From Actinomadura rayongensis (GTDB lineage Bacteria; Actinomycetota; Actinomycetes; Streptosporangiales; Streptosporangiaceae), in NCBI RefSeq assembly GCF_009831215.1, contig NZ_WUTW01000004.1, positions 434,001 to 498,000 of the forward strand: DNA of 64,000 nt, given 5' to 3'. The number at the start of each line of letters is the position of its first letter. Position 1 is the first letter of the stretch. The notes under the pieces are model-generated. The model saw only the letters and a list, made by a program, of their open reading frames with translations. It ran no database searches and was not told the origin of the DNA. A program made the translations under genes and the position numbers. Shown here one piece after another: positions 35,544-44,435 of the stretch.

Positions 35544-38006
35544 TCAGGACGAGACGCGCCCCAGCCCGGCGTAGGCGTCCCGGACGTCCCCGGCGGTCAG
35601 GACGGTCAGGTCCGCGGCCGTCGCGGCGTCCCCCAGCTCCGCCGCCCGCAGCGCCCGGCACGCGCACGCCTTCTCGTACAGGGTGCGGGCGAACCGGCCG
35701 TTGCCCAGCTCGTCCACGCGGCCCTGCCCGACGACGCGCTGGAACACCAGGGCCAGGTCGTCCAGCGCGCGTTCGGCCCACACGTCGCCGCCCTGCTCGG
35801 CCACGAGCTGCGCGATCCGCAGCAGCTCGTCGGGCCCGTAGGACGGGAACGTCACGCGCGTCCCGAACCGGGACGCCAGGCCCGGGTTGGACGCCAGGAA
35901 CCGGTCCATGTCGGCCTCGTAGCCGGCGAGGACGACGACGAGCCGGTCCCGGTCGTCCTCGGCGCGCTTCAGCAGCGTCTGGACGGCCTCGGCGCCGAAC
36001 GCGTCCCCGCCCGCGTACCCCGAGCCCGCCAGCGCGTACGCCTCGTCGATGAACAGCACGCCGCCGAGCGCGGAGTCGATCAGCCGGTTGGTCTTGAGCG
36101 CGGTGGAGCCGAGGTGGTCGCCGACGAGGTCCGCGCGCTGCGCCTCGACCACGACCGGACGGGCGAGCAGCCCGAGCGCGGCGAACACCCGGCCGAGCAG
36201 CCGCGCGACGGTCGTCTTCCCGGTGCCGGGCGGGCCGGTGAACACGAAGTGCCGGGTCGGCGGACGGGTGACGAGCCCCTGTTCCTGCCGCAGCCGCGCC
36301 ACGCGGGCCTGCGCGGCGATCTCCCTGACCTGCTGTTTCACCGGCGCGAGACCGATCATCGCGTCCAGTTCCCGCAGGGCCTCGTCCAGTGTGGGGGTCT
36401 CGGCGAATCCCCGGTAGCGCTCGGTCAGCTCGGCGAACGCGGCGTCGACGTCCACGGCGCGCAGCGTGACGAGGTCGTCGGCGGTGGGCGGGGACGCGGC
36501 GTCCCCGACGACCCGGACGTCCCGGGCGCGCGCGGCCCCTTCGGTCAGCGACCGTACGAACCGGCCGTTCCCCAGTTCGTCCACGATGCCCCGCCGCTGG
36601 ACGTCGGCGAACCGATCGGCGAGGCGGGCGCGGGCGTCGGGGGCGAGCCGGTCGCCGCGCAGCCCGGCGTGGTACTCGGCGATGCGCAGCAGCTCGTCGG
36701 GCTGGAAGCTCGGGAAGTGGACGCGGGTGCCGAACCGGGACGCCAGGCCCGGGTTGGAGTCCAGGAACGCGTCCATCTGCGTCTCGTAGCCCGCCAGGAT
36801 GATGACGAGGCGGTCGCGGTCGTCCTCGGCGCGCTTGAGCAGGGTCTGGACGGCCTCGTCCCCGAACCGGTCCGGCCGCCCCTCCCCCGCGTTGACCAGC
36901 CCGTACGCCTCGTCGATGAACAGCACCCCGCCGAGCGCCGACTCGATCAGCGCGGTGGTCTTGATCGCGGTGGCGCCGAGGTGTTCACCGACCAGGTCCG
37001 CGCGGCCCGCCTCCACGACCAGCGGCGACGGCAGCAGCCCGAACGCGTAGAAGATCTTGGCGAGGACGCGCGCGACGGTCGTCTTCCCCGTCCCCGACGG
37101 CCCGACGAACACGAAGTGCCGCATCGGCTTCTCGGTCGGCACCCCGGCGGCGGCGCGCAGGTGCGCGGCCTCCAGCGACGCCGCGATCGACCGGACCTGC
37201 CGCTTCACCGGCTCCAGCCCGACCATCGCCTCCAGCTCGGCGAGCGCCTCCTCGACCGAGATGCTGGGCGCGTCGCCCGGGGACGCCGCCACGCGCTGCT
37301 CGTAGGCGGCCTGCAGCGCCGCCGGGACGCCCGCCGCCGGAGCGGTCTCCACGGCGACCTCCGACGGTGGCTCGGGCGCGCGCGGCGCGGGGACGGCCGA
37401 CTCCGGCTCGGCCTGCTCCTGCACCCAGCCCGTCTCGTACGCTTCGGCCGCGACCGTCTGCCGGGACCGCAGCCAGCGGTGGACGAGCACGGCCGCCATC
37501 GCCGCGACCGCCGCGACGATCCCGGCGCGCGGCGCGACGGCGGCCCCGGCGGCGGCGACGAGCCCGCCCGTCCCGAACGCCAGCAGCGCCGTCCGCCAGG
37601 GAGCGAACCCGCCGAGCCGCGCGGACGCGACCGCGACCGGCAGCGCGAGCGTCGCCAGGACGAGCGCGTTGCCGTCGTAGGGCGCCCGGTAGAGGTGGTC
37701 GAGCGGGAAGCACACCCCGACCCAGCCGGCGACGACGAGGAGCAGCGCGGTGCCGGCCGGGGTCCGCAGCACGAGGTGCCCGACCGTCAGCAGCGCCGCG
37801 GCGGCGCCCGCGACGAGCGCGACCGGGCCGTCCAGCACGACCGCCGCCGCCGCGACGGCCGCGAGCAGCACCAGGCCGCCGAGGAACCGCAGTCCCGCCG
37901 GGACCTGGAAGTACCGCGAACGCAGGCGCTCGAACAGATCCCGCGCCGTCGTCGCGATCGCCGTCGCCGGGCGGGAGTGGAAGCCGCCGAACCGTGCCAT
38001 CCCCAT
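35544..38006 (-). CDS. Membrane-anchored double AAA+ ATPase (CbbX/SpoVK type)
   Basis: An 820-residue protein. Residues about 38-180 hold five to six hydrophobic segments; 200-245 is an acidic/Pro linker; then two complete CbbX-type AAA+ modules. Module 1 has Walker A GPSGTGKT at 302-309, Walker B VLFIDE at 361-366 and an arginine in LASRFGTRV at about 424. Module 2 has GPPGTGKT at 591-598, VLFIDE at 650-655, LASRFGTRV at about 713. The modules are clear duplicates (EAVQTLLKRAEDDRDRLV occurs in both). CbbX/SpoVK ATPases remodel partner proteins and occur with type VII secretion (EccA). No secretion genes are in view, so the partner is unknown. ATG 38000 is an alternative start. Confidence 0.9.
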   Translation of the reverse strand: MGMARFGGFHSRPATAIATTARDLFERLRSRYFQVPAGLRFLGGLVLLAAVAAAAVVLDGPVALVAGAAAALLTVGHLVLRTPAGTALLLVVAGWVGVCFPLDHLYRAPYDGNALVLATLALPVAVASARLGGFAPWRTALLAFGTGGLVAAAGAAVAPRAGIVAAVAAMAAVLVHRWLRSRQTVAAEAYETGWVQEQAEPESAVPAPRAPEPPSEVAVETAPAAGVPAALQAAYEQRVAASPGDAPSISVEEALAELEAMVGLEPVKRQVRSIAASLEAAHLRAAAGVPTEKPMRHFVFVGPSGTGKTTVARVLAKIFYAFGLLPSPLVVEAGRADLVGEHLGATAIKTTALIESALGGVLFIDEAYGLVNAGEGRPDRFGDEAVQTLLKRAEDDRDRLVIILAGYETQMDAFLDSNPGLASRFGTRVHFPSFQPDELLRIAEYHAGLRGDRLAPDARARLADRFADVQRRGIVDELGNGRFVRSLTEGAARARDVRVVGDAASPPTADDLVTLRAVDVDAAFAELTERYRGFAETPTLDEALRELDAMIGLAPVKQQVREIAAQARVARLRQEQGLVTRPPTRHFVFTGPPGTGKTTVARLLGRVFAALGLLARPVVVEAQRADLVGDHLGSTALKTNRLIDSALGGVLFIDEAYALAGSGYAGGDAFGAEAVQTLLKRAEDDRDRLVVVLAGYEADMDRFLASNPGLASRFGTRVTFPSYGPDELLRIAQLVAEQGGDVWAERALDDLALVFQRVVGQGRVDELGNGRFARTLYEKACACRALRAAELGDAATAADLTVLTAGDVRDAYAGLGRVSS

Positions 38007-38069
38007 GAGTAAATCGCAGGACCCGGCCGAATGGGACTCTTCGCCGCGGGTTCGTCGGAACGCCGCAGG

Positions 38070-38075
38070 TACGGT
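38070..38075 (+). promoter_or_regulatory. -10 element (TACGGT) for the third two-component operon
   Basis: TACGGT lies 26 bases before GTG 38102 in the 95-bp divergent gap with the AAA+ gene. It would give a short leader that contains the AGGAG ribosome site at 38088-38092. Confidence 0.45.
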
Positions 38076-38101
38076 TGCGGCGTGGATCAGGAGAGTCGCA
38101 G

Positions 38102-39229
38102 GTGAGGCGCCGTCCGCCGCCCGACCTCGCCCGGATCGACGGCTCCGGGCCGGACGCGCGCGGCCTGTCGGTGTGGGTTCTCGTGCTGGCGTGGCCCGCG
38201 TCCGACGTCGTGTCGGGGTCGGCGCGCCCGCGCTGGGCCGCCGCGCTGCTCGTCGCGCTGGTCGCCGTGCTGTTCGTCGCCGCGCTGCGCACCGCGTTCG
38301 ACGGACGGCGCCCGCTGCGCGCGGCCGTCCTGCTGCTGGCCGCGCAGACCGCCGCGACCGGCACGGCGATCGCGTGGTTCGGCGGGCACTGGCTGTCGGC
38401 GCTCGGCGTCCTCGGCGTCGCGACGGGCGCGGTGATCGGGCATCTGCCGCGTCCGCGCGGCGGGCTGGAGGTGCCGATGTTCGCCGGGGTCGGCGGCGTG
38501 ACGGCCGTCGCGACCGGGTCCGCGTGGCTCGGCGGCCTCGGGACGGGCGCGGTCGTCGCCGCCGCCTGGACGACGCTCACCGCCGGGCTCGTGACCACGA
38601 TCGTCGTCCGGCTTTTCCTGGTGATCACGCTGCTGCGCGACGCCCGCGAGGAGCTGGCGTCGGCGGCCGTCGAGCGCGAGCGGCTGCGGTTCTCCCGCGA
38701 CCTGCACGACCTGCTCGGGCACACGCTGTCGCTGATGGTCGTGCAGGCGCAGGCCGTGCGGCGGATCGCCGAGCGGGACCCGGCGCTCGCCGCGCGGCAG
38801 GCCGCCGACATCGAGAGCGTCGGGCGGGACGCGCTCGGCGAGGTCCGGCAGGCCGTCGCCGGGTACCGGGGGCGGGGCCTGGCCGCCGAGCTGGACGCGG
38901 CGCGGTCCGCGCTGGCCGCCGCCGGGATCGAGCCGGTCGTGCGGCGCTCGGGCGATCCGCCGCCCGCGGCGGACGCGCTGCTCGGCTGGGCGGTGCGGGA
39001 GGGCGTCACGAACGTCGTCCGGCACAGCGGCGCCCGGACCTGCGAGATCACCTGGGAGGACGACGTGCTGTCGATCGTCGACGACGGCTCCGCCGCCGGG
39101 GCGCCGTCCGGCGGGCACGGGCTGCGCGGCCTGCGGGAGCGGGTCGCGGACGCGGGCGGCTCGCTGACGGCCGGGCCGCGCCCCGGCGGCGGGTTCGCGC
39201 TGACCGTCCGGCTCAGGGAGGCGCCGTGA
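38102..39229 (+). CDS. DesK-type sensor histidine kinase
   Basis: A 375-residue kinase. Residues about 20-175 carry five or six hydrophobic segments with no large loop. The HisKA_3 helix follows with phospho-His about H202 (RFSRDLHDLLGHTLSLMVVQ) and an HATPase domain with AVREGVTNVVRHSGAR and GGHGLRGLRERVADAGG. It closely resembles in layout the kinase at 1149-2270; the two systems are probably paralogues. The GTG at 38102 has AGGAG nine bases upstream. Its stop overlaps the regulator's GTG (GTGA). Confidence 0.93.
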   Translation: MRRRPPPDLARIDGSGPDARGLSVWVLVLAWPASDVVSGSARPRWAAALLVALVAVLFVAALRTAFDGRRPLRAAVLLLAAQTAATGTAIAWFGGHWLSALGVLGVATGAVIGHLPRPRGGLEVPMFAGVGGVTAVATGSAWLGGLGTGAVVAAAWTTLTAGLVTTIVVRLFLVITLLRDAREELASAAVERERLRFSRDLHDLLGHTLSLMVVQAQAVRRIAERDPALAARQAADIESVGRDALGEVRQAVAGYRGRGLAAELDAARSALAAAGIEPVVRRSGDPPPAADALLGWAVREGVTNVVRHSGARTCEITWEDDVLSIVDDGSAAGAPSGGHGLRGLRERVADAGGSLTAGPRPGGGFALTVRLREAP

Positions 39230-39831
39230 TCCGGGTGCTGCTCGCCGAGGACCAGGGCATGATGCGCGGCGCGCTCGCCCTGCTGCTGGGTCTGGAGGAC
39301 GACATCGAGGTCGTCGCGGAGATCGGGGACGGCGCCGAGGTGCTGGACGCCGCGCTCTCGACCCGTCCCGACGTGGCCGTGCTGGACATCGAGATGCCCG
39401 GCCGCACCGGATTGGACCTGGCCGCCGACCTGCGCGAACGCCTGCCCGGCTGCCGGGTGCTCATCGTGACGACGTTCGGCCGCCCCGGCTACCTGCGGCG
39501 CGCGATGGACGCCGGGGCGCACGGCTTCCTGGTCAAGGACGGGCCGATCGAGGACCTGGTCGCCGCGATCCGGCGCGTCCTCGCGGGCGAGCGCGTCGTG
39601 GACCCGGCGCTCGCGACGGCCGCGCTGTCGGTCGGTCCGAACCCGCTGACGGCGCGCGAGCGCGACGTGCTGACGGCCGCGTCCGACGGCGCCACGGTCG
39701 CCGACGTCGCCCGCGCGCTGCACCTGTCGGAGAGCACGGTCCGCAACTACCTGTCGTCGGCGATCGGGAAGACCGGCGCCCGCAACCGCGTCGAGGCGCT
39801 TCACACCGCGCGCGACAACGGGTGGCTCTAG
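39226..39831 (+). CDS. DesR-type response regulator
   Basis: A 201-residue receiver plus LuxR HTH protein: LLAEDQGMMRGALALLLG, phosphoacceptor Asp at about D54 (AVLDIEMPGRTGLD), FLVKDG with the conserved Lys, and the HTH PLTARERDVLTAAS, HLSESTVRNYLSSAIGKTG. Size and motifs match the regulator at 547-1152 exactly in layout (both 201 residues, both ending NGWL or DLGWL). It overlaps the kinase gene and its TAG stop lies within the -10 element of rnhB. Confidence 0.94.
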   Translation: MIRVLLAEDQGMMRGALALLLGLEDDIEVVAEIGDGAEVLDAALSTRPDVAVLDIEMPGRTGLDLAADLRERLPGCRVLIVTTFGRPGYLRRAMDAGAHGFLVKDGPIEDLVAAIRRVLAGERVVDPALATAALSVGPNPLTARERDVLTAASDGATVADVARALHLSESTVRNYLSSAIGKTGARNRVEALHTARDNGWL

Positions 39832-39834
39832 GCT
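39829..39834 (+). promoter_or_regulatory. -10 element (TAGGCT) overlapping the regulator stop codon; leaderless promoter of rnhB
   Basis: TAGGCT begins with the TAG stop of the response-regulator gene and ends 8 bases before ATG 39843. The rnhB gene may therefore be transcribed independently of the upstream operon. Confidence 0.45.
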
Positions 39835-39842
39835 TCTCCGTC

Positions 39843-40586
39843 ATGGACGAGCTGCTGGAGGCACCGGCGCCGGCGCCGCGCGGGCGGGCGGACTACGCGA
39901 TCGAGCACGCCCTGCGGGACGCGCTCGGCGGCGCGCCCGTCATCGCCGGGGTGGACGAGGTCGGGCGCGGCGCCTGGGCCGGGCCCGTGGTGGTCTGCGC
40001 GGCCGTCACCGATCTGTCCGATCCGCCGGAGCTGCCCGGACGCGGCGGGAAGACCGTCGGGCTCACCGACTCCAAGCTGCTGACCGCCGCGCACCGGTCC
40101 GCGTTCGCCGCCGTGCTGCCCGGCTGGCTGGCCGGGCACGCGTTCGGTTCCGCGTCGCCCGCCGAGATCGACGAGCTGGGGATGACCGCCGCGCTGCGCC
40201 GGGCGGCCGTGCGGGCGCTGGAGGCGCTGCCCGTCGCGCCCGACATCGTGCTGCTGGACGGCTCGCACGACTTCCTCGGGCGTCCGTGGCGGGTGCGCTG
40301 CGAAGTGAAAGCGGATCAACGTTCCGTTACGGTCGCCGCCGCGTCCGTCCTCGCCAAGGTCCACCGCGACGCGCACATGGCCGCGCTCGGCGCCGACTTC
40401 CCCGGCTACGGGTTCGCCGAGGCCGCGGGCTATCCCTCGCCCGTCCACCAGAAGGCTTTGGAGGAGTCCGGGCCGACGCCGCACCACCGGCTGAGCTGGT
40501 CGTATCTGGACGATCTGCCGCGCTGGCGGCACCTCAAGCGGCACCGCGACCCGAACGCCGGCGAGGGCCAGCTCAGCCTGATGTGA
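39843..40586 (+). CDS. rnhB: Ribonuclease HII
   Basis: A 247-residue enzyme that cleaves the RNA strand of RNA-DNA hybrids and at single ribonucleotides in DNA. The catalytic acidic residues are visible: Asp-Glu in VIAGVDEVGRGAWAGPVV (D38-E39), Asp in IVLLDGSHD, and Asp in AKVHRDAHMAAL; the substrate-recognition motif GRGAW and the conserved DSKLLTAAHR are present. The length is normal for actinobacteria with a short C-terminal tail. ATG 39843 is set by the leaderless -10; an open frame starts at 39822 but inside the regulator gene. Confidence 0.95.
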   Translation: MDELLEAPAPAPRGRADYAIEHALRDALGGAPVIAGVDEVGRGAWAGPVVVCAAVTDLSDPPELPGRGGKTVGLTDSKLLTAAHRSAFAAVLPGWLAGHAFGSASPAEIDELGMTAALRRAAVRALEALPVAPDIVLLDGSHDFLGRPWRVRCEVKADQRSVTVAAASVLAKVHRDAHMAALGADFPGYGFAEAAGYPSPVHQKALEESGPTPHHRLSWSYLDDLPRWRHLKRHRDPNAGEGQLSLM

Positions 40587-40617
40587 GGGACGCGCCCGTC
40601 GCGGGTAGGCGGGCCGC

Positions 40618-41247
40618 ATGGACGCCAAGGCCAAGAAGCTCCTGGACGACGCCGGACGGCAGACCTACGCCGAGGAGGCGGGCATCGCGGTCAAGGACCA
40701 GCCCGCCGCGCTGTGGAAGCTGCTCGTCCTCGCCAACCTGCTGAGCACCCGCATCTCCGCCACGATCGCCGTCGCCGCCGCGCGCGAGCTGTTCGCCGCC
40801 GGGGGCGGCACGCCGCGCGGCATGGCCGACCTGAGCTGGCAGGCCCGGGTGGACGCGCTCGGCCGCGCCCACTACCGCCGCTACGACGAGGGCACCGCGA
40901 CGCGGCTCGGGCGCATGGCGGAGATCGTCCTCGACGTGTACGGCGGCGACCTGCGCCGCCTGCCCGACAAGGCCGGCCGGGACCGGTCGCGCGCCGCCGA
41001 GCTGCTGGAGCAGTTCCCCGGGATCGGGCCGACCGGGGCGGACATTTTCTGCCGCGAGGCGCAGGCCGTCTGGCCGTGGCTGCGGCCCTACGTGGACCGG
41101 CTCGCGCTGCGCGGCGCCGACCGCGTCGGCCTGCCCGGCGACCCCGGCAAGGCGGGCGTCCCCGGCAAGGACGTGGCGCGGTTCACCGCCGGGCTCGTCC
41201 GCGTCGCGCGGGACAAGAAGCTCGCCGACGCCGTCGCCCGCGCCTAG
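40618..41247 (+). CDS. Endonuclease III-like HhH-GPD protein
   Basis: A 209-residue helical protein of the EndoIII/MutY superfamily. The N-terminal half has LWKLLVLANLLSTRISATIAVAA like the first EndoIII helices; the HhH is LLEQFPGIGPTGADIFCREA and the conserved Asp lies in RPYVDRLALRGAD. The catalytic Lys of bifunctional EndoIII is not seen at its usual place, and there is no Fe-S cluster, so it is probably a monofunctional glycosylase or inactive. It follows rnhB by 31 bases on the same strand and may be co-transcribed. ATG 40618. Confidence 0.85.
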   Translation: MDAKAKKLLDDAGRQTYAEEAGIAVKDQPAALWKLLVLANLLSTRISATIAVAAARELFAAGGGTPRGMADLSWQARVDALGRAHYRRYDEGTATRLGRMAEIVLDVYGGDLRRLPDKAGRDRSRAAELLEQFPGIGPTGADIFCREAQAVWPWLRPYVDRLALRGADRVGLPGDPGKAGVPGKDVARFTAGLVRVARDKKLADAVARA

Positions 41248-41345
41248 AGCGCGCAGCCTCAGCCGCCGCGCGGGCCTAGAGCGCGCCTCAACGTCGGCCT
41301 CAGCCGCCAGGCGAGCGCAGCAGGCCGGGACTCTTGAAACACCAC

Positions 41346-42812
41346 CTAGTCCTTGCCGCGCGAGGCGACCCACTCCAGGTTCCAGCCGTACGCCTCGTCC
41401 ACGGCCATCTTGCCCCAGCGCGGACGGCCCGGCGGGGGGAGCACGAACCGTCCCTCGCGGCGCACGACCAGCTCGCCGCCCACATTCTCGATCAGCGCGA
41501 GGACGGCGTCGCGGGACGCGTCGGCGCAGTCGTCCATCCGCATCTCGATCGGCGGCGAGCCGACCGGGTAGAGGGTGGCGGTCGCGTCCAGGCCCCGGAA
41601 GTCGTCGGCGCCGTCGTAGATCTCGGCGAACACCAGGATCCGCTTGAACTTCGCCGTGTGGTCGAGGTTGATCACCAGGTTCTCGCCGGTCTCGACGGTG
41701 CCGGTGCGGTCGTCCTTGTCGAGCTGCACGTACGGGGGACGGTCCAGCGCGCCCATGTCGCCGACCGCGTGGACGATGCCGCGCCGTCCGTCGGTCAGCT
41801 CCCACAGGCAGCACAGGTCGAGGTCCAGGTCGACGCCGCGACGGCGCTTGCCGAGCAGGCCCCGCGCCGCGCCCGAGCGCGCCGTCCAGTTGAGGTTGAC
41901 GCGCATGTTGCCCGACGTCGCGCCGTGCTTGGTCAGCGACACCGACGGCGCGCTCTTGGTCAGCGAGATCTTCCCGCCCGCCGCGCCGGGCTGCGCCGCA
42001 GCAGGCGGCGGCGCGTACTGCTGCTGCGCGGGCGCGGGCGGCGGCGTGTACTGGTGCTGGACGGGCGGAGGCTCATACGGCGGCGGGGGCGCGTACTGGT
42101 GCTGCACCGGCGCGGGCGGAGGCGGCGGGGCGTACTGGTGCTGCACGGGCGGAGGCTCATACGGCGGCGGAGGCGCGTACTGGTGCTGGTCGGGCGCGGG
42201 CGGCGGCGGGGCGGACTCGGGCGCGGGCGGCGGCGCGTACTGCTGCGGCTCAGGCGCGGGCGGGGGCTGCTCCTGGACGGGCGGGGGCGCGTCGTCCACC
42301 GAGATCCCGAAGTCGGTCGCGAGCCCCGCGAGGCCCGAGTCGTAGCCCTGCCCGACGGCGCGGAACTTCCACGCGCCCTGCCTGCGGTACAGCTCGCCGA
42401 GGACGTAGGCCGTCTCGGTCGTGGCGCCGGTGCTGTCGAAGCGGGCGATCTCGGTGCCGTCCGCCGCGTCCACGACCCGGACGTACAGGTCAGCGAACCG
42501 CGCGAACGTGCCCCCGTCCGCCGACGCCGCGATCACGACCCGCTCCACGGCGGGCTCGACGCGCGCCAGGTCGACCGCGAGGACGTCCCGGACCGTCGCC
42601 CCCGGTTGCTTGCCCTCGTGCCGCACCGCGCCGGACGGATGGCCCGGCTGGTTGTAGAAGACGAAGTCGTCGTCATTTCTGACCCGTCCGTCCGCCGCCA
42701 GGAGCAGCGCGGACGCGTCGGCGTCGGGCGCCCCGGGACCGCCGCGCCACCCCAGCTCGACCCGGACCGCGGCGGCGGGCACCGCCGTGTTGGCGCCCTT
42801 CTGCAACGACAT
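41346..42812 (-). CDS. Two-domain TerD-family protein with Tyr/Pro-rich linker
   Basis: A 488-residue protein with two TerD-like domains, found in Ca2+-binding tellurite-resistance/stress proteins. Domain 1 (about 1-170) has SLQKGANTAVP, NDDDFVFYNQPGHPSGAVRH and YVLGELYRRQGAWKFRAVGQGY, the typical TerD end. A linker of about 110 residues follows, with the repeated motif QHQYAPPPPYEPPPV, then domain 2 (about 285-488) with KISLTKSAPSVSLTKHG, DLDLDLCCLWELTDGRRG and LVINLDHTAKFKRILVFAEI. ATG 42812 follows GAGGAG. It stands alone on this strand; other ter genes are absent, so a role in general stress or membrane monitoring is inferred. Confidence 0.9.
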   Translation of the reverse strand: MSLQKGANTAVPAAAVRVELGWRGGPGAPDADASALLLAADGRVRNDDDFVFYNQPGHPSGAVRHEGKQPGATVRDVLAVDLARVEPAVERVVIAASADGGTFARFADLYVRVVDAADGTEIARFDSTGATTETAYVLGELYRRQGAWKFRAVGQGYDSGLAGLATDFGISVDDAPPPVQEQPPPAPEPQQYAPPPAPESAPPPPAPDQHQYAPPPPYEPPPVQHQYAPPPPPAPVQHQYAPPPPYEPPPVQHQYTPPPAPAQQQYAPPPAAAQPGAAGGKISLTKSAPSVSLTKHGATSGNMRVNLNWTARSGAARGLLGKRRRGVDLDLDLCCLWELTDGRRGIVHAVGDMGALDRPPYVQLDKDDRTGTVETGENLVINLDHTAKFKRILVFAEIYDGADDFRGLDATATLYPVGSPPIEMRMDDCADASRDAVLALIENVGGELVVRREGRFVLPPPGRPRWGKMAVDEAYGWNLEWVASRGKD

Positions 42813-42840
42813 GAACGCTCCTCGCTCGACGACCCCGTCC

Positions 42841-43335
42841 TCACAGCGAGACGGACGAGCCCCCGCCGAGGTTCCCGAACACCGGCTCATGACGCACCGG
42901 AAAGCTGACAGAAGACGCGATGAAGCACATTTCGTGGGCGCGCTCGTGGAGGGCGCGCGCCCGCTCGACGTCCGCGCCGGGCGCGAGCGTCACCTCGGGA
43001 CGCAGGACGACCTCCTGGAACCGTCCGGACCCGTCCCGCTCCTCGGTCATGGTCCCCTCGGGCCGGTCGACGTACCCGGTCACGACGACGCCCTCCGCCG
43101 CACAAAGCCCCAGATACCAGAGCATGTGACACTGCGACAGCGACGCCACCAGCAGTTCCTCGGGATTCCACCGCGCCGGATCGCCCCGGAACGCCGGATC
43201 GGCGGACCCGGCGATCACCGGCTTGCCCTCGCCGCTCACCTCATGGGCCCGCTCGTAGGCGCGGTACCCGCTCGTCCCCGTCCCGGTGTCCCCGGTCCAC
43301 GTCACGGTCATCCCGTAACGGTGTGTTCTGGCCAT
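42841..43335 (-). CDS. OsmC/Ohr-family protein
   Basis: A 164-residue OsmC-like protein, a family of thiol peroxidases that reduce organic hydroperoxides. It begins THRYGMTVTWTGDTGTG and has the first reactive Cys in ASLSQCHMLWYLGLCAAEGV, together with the second conserved region MCFIASSVSFPVRHEP. ATG 43335 is preferred: GAGAAT lies seven bases upstream. The open frame further upstream is unlike OsmC. It is flanked by the TerD and quinone-reductase genes on the same strand; a stress-response grouping is plausible but there is a terminator hairpin between the last two. Confidence 0.9.
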   Translation of the reverse strand: MARTHRYGMTVTWTGDTGTGTSGYRAYERAHEVSGEGKPVIAGSADPAFRGDPARWNPEELLVASLSQCHMLWYLGLCAAEGVVVTGYVDRPEGTMTEERDGSGRFQEVVLRPEVTLAPGADVERARALHERAHEMCFIASSVSFPVRHEPVFGNLGGGSSVSL

Positions 43336-43342
43336 GCCGCCC

Positions 43343-43348
43343 ATTCTC
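43343..43348 (-). promoter_or_regulatory. -10 element (GAGAAT), possible leaderless promoter of the OsmC gene
   Basis: On the minus strand GAGAAT ends 7 bases before ATG 43335, with no ribosome-binding site between them. Confidence 0.35.
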
Positions 43349-43370
43349 GACCGCACGGCGGACCGCCGCA

Positions 43371-43401
43371 GGGCGCGGGGCCGCCGCACGACCCCGCGCC
43401 C
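43371..43401 (-). terminator. Hairpin after the quinone oxidoreductase gene
   Basis: GGGCGCGGGG (43371-43380) pairs perfectly with CCCCGCGCCC (43392-43401) around an 11-base loop, 16 bases past the stop of the oxidoreductase gene and 35 bases upstream of the OsmC start. Confidence 0.65.
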
Positions 43402-43417
43402 GCCCCCGTAGCGGCCC

Positions 43418-44398
43418 TCAGACGACGAGGAGCGTTTTCCCCGGCACCGAACGCGCCTCCATCGCCGCATGCGCGCCCGCAGCATCCGCCAGCGGGAACG
43501 TGCGCCCGATCGCCGGCCGCAGCCGCCCGGCCGCGGCATCCGCGAGCACCCGCGCGACCCGGTCCCGCGCGTCCGCAGCACCGGCCAGCGCGAACAGCTG
43601 GTCGATCCCGATCACGGTGACCCCGCGCTCGGCCGCCTCCGCCGGATCGACCGTCGTCATCTCCCCGCTGGACACGCCATGGATCGAGAACCGTCCCCCA
43701 CCCGCCGTGACCTCGAACGCCGCCCGCCCGATCGCCCCGCCGACGCCGTCGAACACGACATCAGGCCCACGCCCACCGGTGGCAGCCCGAACGGCGTCCG
43801 CCCACCCGTCCCGCGAGTAGTCGACAACGGCCTCGGCCCCCAGCTCACGCGCCACGTCCAACTTGGCGGAACTACTAGCAGCCCCGACGACCCGCGCCCC
43901 GGCACCGTGCGCGAGCTGGACGAGCAGACTCCCGAGCCCCCCGGCCGCCGCCTCGACCAACACCCACTCCCCAGGCTTGACAGCGGCCCGCTCGAACAAC
44001 GCAAGCGCAGTCTGCCCGTCGTTCAACAAAGCGGCAGCCTCCGGCATCCCAAGCCCCTCAGGCACCGGAACCAGGAACTCGACATCCGCAACGGCGAACT
44101 CGGCGTTCCCACCCCGCCCATCGACCGTCCGCGTGACAACGCGCCGCCCGACCCACGAGGCATCGACACCGCCCCCGACCTCCGCGACCGTCCCCGCAAC
44201 TCCCCCGCCGGGCACGAACGGCACCTCGGGCAACGGCGGCCCCGGCGAGAACCCCCGCCGCAACTGCGTCTCCACAAAGTTGATCTCCGCGACCTCGACC
44301 CGGACGAGCACCTGCCCATCCCCCGCGACGGGCTCCGCCACGTCCTCCCACTTCAGGACGTCCGGTCCCCCGAACGCCGTAACGACGACAGCACGCAT
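43418..44398 (-). CDS. NADPH:quinone oxidoreductase-like (medium-chain dehydrogenase)
   Basis: A 326-residue zinc-independent MDR protein of the quinone oxidoreductase group. It begins MRAVVVTAFGGPDVLKWED, has the family pattern PFVPGGGVAGTVAEVGGGV, and a Rossmann segment EAAAGGLGSLLVQLAHGAG followed by ARVVGAASSSAKL and VVDYSRDG. No zinc-binding Cys/His set is present. The substrate would be a quinone or enone; the exact one is unknown. ATG 44398 follows GGGGAG by six bases. It is monocistronic between two terminators. Confidence 0.9.
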   Translation of the reverse strand: MRAVVVTAFGGPDVLKWEDVAEPVAGDGQVLVRVEVAEINFVETQLRRGFSPGPPLPEVPFVPGGGVAGTVAEVGGGVDASWVGRRVVTRTVDGRGGNAEFAVADVEFLVPVPEGLGMPEAAALLNDGQTALALFERAAVKPGEWVLVEAAAGGLGSLLVQLAHGAGARVVGAASSSAKLDVARELGAEAVVDYSRDGWADAVRAATGGRGPDVVFDGVGGAIGRAAFEVTAGGGRFSIHGVSSGEMTTVDPAEAAERGVTVIGIDQLFALAGAADARDRVARVLADAAAGRLRPAIGRTFPLADAAGAHAAMEARSVPGKTLLVV

Positions 44399-44435
44399 AC
44401 GCCACTCCCCTTTTCGGTAGACGCTCCCACCCTTC

